A DNA stretch of 6,176 nucleotides, from assembly GCA_018828205.1 (NCBI GenBank), contig JAHJWA010000313.1, positions 1 to 6,176 on the forward strand. The letters run 5' to 3'. Positions 5,415-6,176 of this stretch are shown piece after piece; the first letter of the stretch is position 1, and the number at the start of each line of letters is the position of its first letter. The notes below the pieces were generated by a model, which worked only from the letters and a program-made list of their open reading frames with translations, ran no database searches and had not been told where the DNA came from. A program made the position numbers and the translations under genes. The stretch comes from Alphaproteobacteria bacterium (lineage in GTDB: Bacteria > Pseudomonadota > Alphaproteobacteria > Sphingomonadales > Sphingomonadaceae).

Positions 5415-5506
5415 GTCACCCCGGACTTGATCCGAGGTCCATCGCGCCGACTGCACCATCGGCGCAGCCCGCAAACTGGATGCCGAAACGAGTTCAGCAT
5501 GACGGG
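5415..5506. repeat. Dispersed extragenic palindromic repeat between sufB and the DUF559 gene
   Basis: Three stem-loops in a row fill this spacer. Stem one is CCCCGGA/TCCGAGG (5419-5425 and 5431-5437, loop of 5, one mismatch). Stem two is GCGCCGA/TCGGCGC (5444-5450 and 5459-5465, perfect, loop of 8). Stem three is ATGCCGAA/TTCAGCAT (5480-5487 and 5493-5500, loop of 5, one mismatch). Short complementary ends GTCA (5415-5418) and TGAC (5500-5503) bound the set. The GTCACCCCGGACTTGATCCG and GATGCCGAAAC...TTCAGCATGACGG ends match a repeat I recall as common between genes in Sphingomonadales and related alphaproteobacteria. It may shape the mRNA 3' end of sufB or simply be a mobile palindromic unit. 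Confidence 0.7.
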
Positions 5507-5512
5507 AGGAGA

Positions 5513-5533
5513 GGGTGGTGCGCGGCATCACCC
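5513..5533 (-). terminator. Stem-loop over the sufB stop codon (possible attenuator or mRNA-processing hairpin)
   Basis: On the minus strand GGGTGATG (5533-5526) can pair with CACCACCC (5520-5513) over a 5-base loop, with one A-C mismatch. The stem includes the sufB TGA. No U-tract follows, so full termination is doubtful; partial attenuation or protection of the 3' end of sufB mRNA is more plausible. The pairing is seen; the role is inference. Confidence 0.3.
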
Positions 5534-6176
5534 GACCGAGCCTTCCAATGAAATCGCCAGCAGCTTCTGCGCCTCGACCGCGAATTCCATCGGCAATTGC
5601 TTCATCACGTCCTTGGCGAAGCCGTTGACGATCAGCGCGATCGCCTCTTCCTCGTCGAGCCCGCGCTGCTGCGCGTAGAACAGCTGGTCGTCGGAGATCT
5701 TGCTGGTGGTCGCCTCGTGCTCGATCTGCGCGCTGGGGTTCTTGACCTCGATATAGGGCACGGTGTGCGCGCCGCATTTGTCGCCCAGCAGCAGGCTGTC
5801 GCATTCGGTGCGGTTGCGGACGTTCTCGGCATTGGCGCCGACGCGGACGAGGCCGCGGTAGGTGTTGTTGCTCTTGCCGGCAGAAATGCCCTTGGAGACG
5901 ATCGTCGAGCGGCTGCCCGAGCCGTTGTGGATCATCTTGGTCCCGGTGTCGGCCTGCTGGTGGTTGTTGGTCACCGCGACCGAGTAGAACTCGCCCACGC
6001 TGTCCTCGCCATTGAGCACGCAGGAGGGGTATTTCCAGGTCACCGCGCTGCCGGTTTCGACCTGGGTCCAGGAAATCTTGCTGCGCGCGCCCTGGCACAG
6101 CCCGCGCTTGGTGACGAAATTGTAGATCCCGCCGACGCCCTCGGCATTGCCGGGATACCAGTTCTGGACGGTGTAA
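5528..6176 (-). CDS. sufB: Fe-S cluster assembly scaffold protein SufB, C-terminal part (5' end outside window)
   Basis: SufB is the main scaffold subunit on which the cluster is built in the SufBC2D complex. The window holds the last 215 residues of a protein usually about 470-495 long. The frame is open to the right edge (first full codon at 6175-6173, reading YTVQNWYPGNAEGVGGIYNF), so the true start is outside. The visible part is near-identical in pattern to E. coli SufB: FVTKRG, SKISWTQVETGSA, WKYPSC, SVGEFYSVAVTNNHQQADTG, GISAGKSNNTYRGLV, RTECDSLLLGDKCGAHT and AQIEHEATTSKI, ending in LAISLEGSVG. The cysteine in TECDSL corresponds to E. coli Cys405, the key residue for cluster formation, and the Glu-His-Glu run is intact. 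It is first among the visible operon genes and is separated from the next gene by a 166-bp spacer of hairpins. Confidence 0.97.
   Translation of the reverse strand, partial: YTVQNWYPGNAEGVGGIYNFVTKRGLCQGARSKISWTQVETGSAVTWKYPSCVLNGEDSVGEFYSVAVTNNHQQADTGTKMIHNGSGSRSTIVSKGISAGKSNNTYRGLVRVGANAENVRNRTECDSLLLGDKCGAHTVPYIEVKNPSAQIEHEATTSKISDDQLFYAQQRGLDEEEAIALIVNGFAKDVMKQLPMEFAVEAQKLLAISLEGSVG

Noticed and set aside
3733..5415. A 560-codon plus-strand open frame opposite sufC, the exported-protein gene and the DUF559 gene
   Set aside because: It crosses three minus-strand genes with clear starts, motifs or Shine-Dalgarno sites and shows no domain of its own; it is a GC-driven shadow.
1..6176. CRISPR array, tRNA or rRNA genes, insertion sequence or prophage genes
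   Set aside because: No regularly spaced direct repeats, tRNA-like cloverleaf, rRNA sequence, transposase or phage gene was seen. Apart from the two palindromic units the window is nearly all coding.

Overview
The window is about 6.2 kb of GC-rich DNA (roughly two-thirds G+C by eye). Almost all of it is one minus-strand SUF iron-sulfur cluster assembly operon, so transcription runs from right to left. Three things suggest an alphaproteobacterium of the Sphingomonadales type: the gene content (sufB, a DUF559 gene, sufC, a short sufD, sufS, a DUF59/SufT gene and an A-type carrier gene), the very short SufD, and a dispersed palindromic repeat of the CACCCCGGACTTGATCCG type. The assignment to this order is inference from memory; no search was run.

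Layout from right to left, in transcription order: the C-terminal 215 codons of sufB (5528-6176, 5' end outside the window); a 166-bp spacer holding a chain of stem-loops that looks like a dispersed extragenic repeat (5415-5506), plus a hairpin over the sufB stop; a DUF559 endonuclease-fold gene lacking the usual catalytic glutamate (4840-5361); a gene for a small exported protein of unknown function (4108-4830); sufC (3313-4074); sufD (2546-3316); sufS (1260-2549); a DUF59/SufT-type gene (731-1249); and an A-type Fe-S carrier gene (375-731). At the left edge, on the plus strand, lies the 3' end of an unrelated gene for a proline-rich protein (ends 365). It converges on the operon over a 9-bp gap, and a palindrome there contains both stop codons.

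How the genes work together: SufS removes sulfur from cysteine as a persulfide. SufB, SufC and SufD form the ATP-driven scaffold where the cluster is built. SufT and the A-type protein act in maturation and carriage of the cluster to client proteins. Most genes from the DUF559 gene onward are tightly packed: there are 4-bp overlaps at sufC/sufD and sufD/sufS, a 1-bp overlap at sufT/sufA, and Shine-Dalgarno sequences overlapping the preceding stop codon at two junctions. No SufE/SufU sulfur-transfer partner and no Rrf2-type regulator is seen; they may lie outside the window.

The most unusual feature is at the 5' end of sufS. A palindrome-rich element of about 80 bp sits in frame between the GTG start and the conserved enzyme core. 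It adds about 25 residues that E. coli SufS lacks, much like an in-frame palindromic element insertion. Also notable are the two extra genes, a degenerate nuclease-fold protein and an exported protein, between sufB and sufC.
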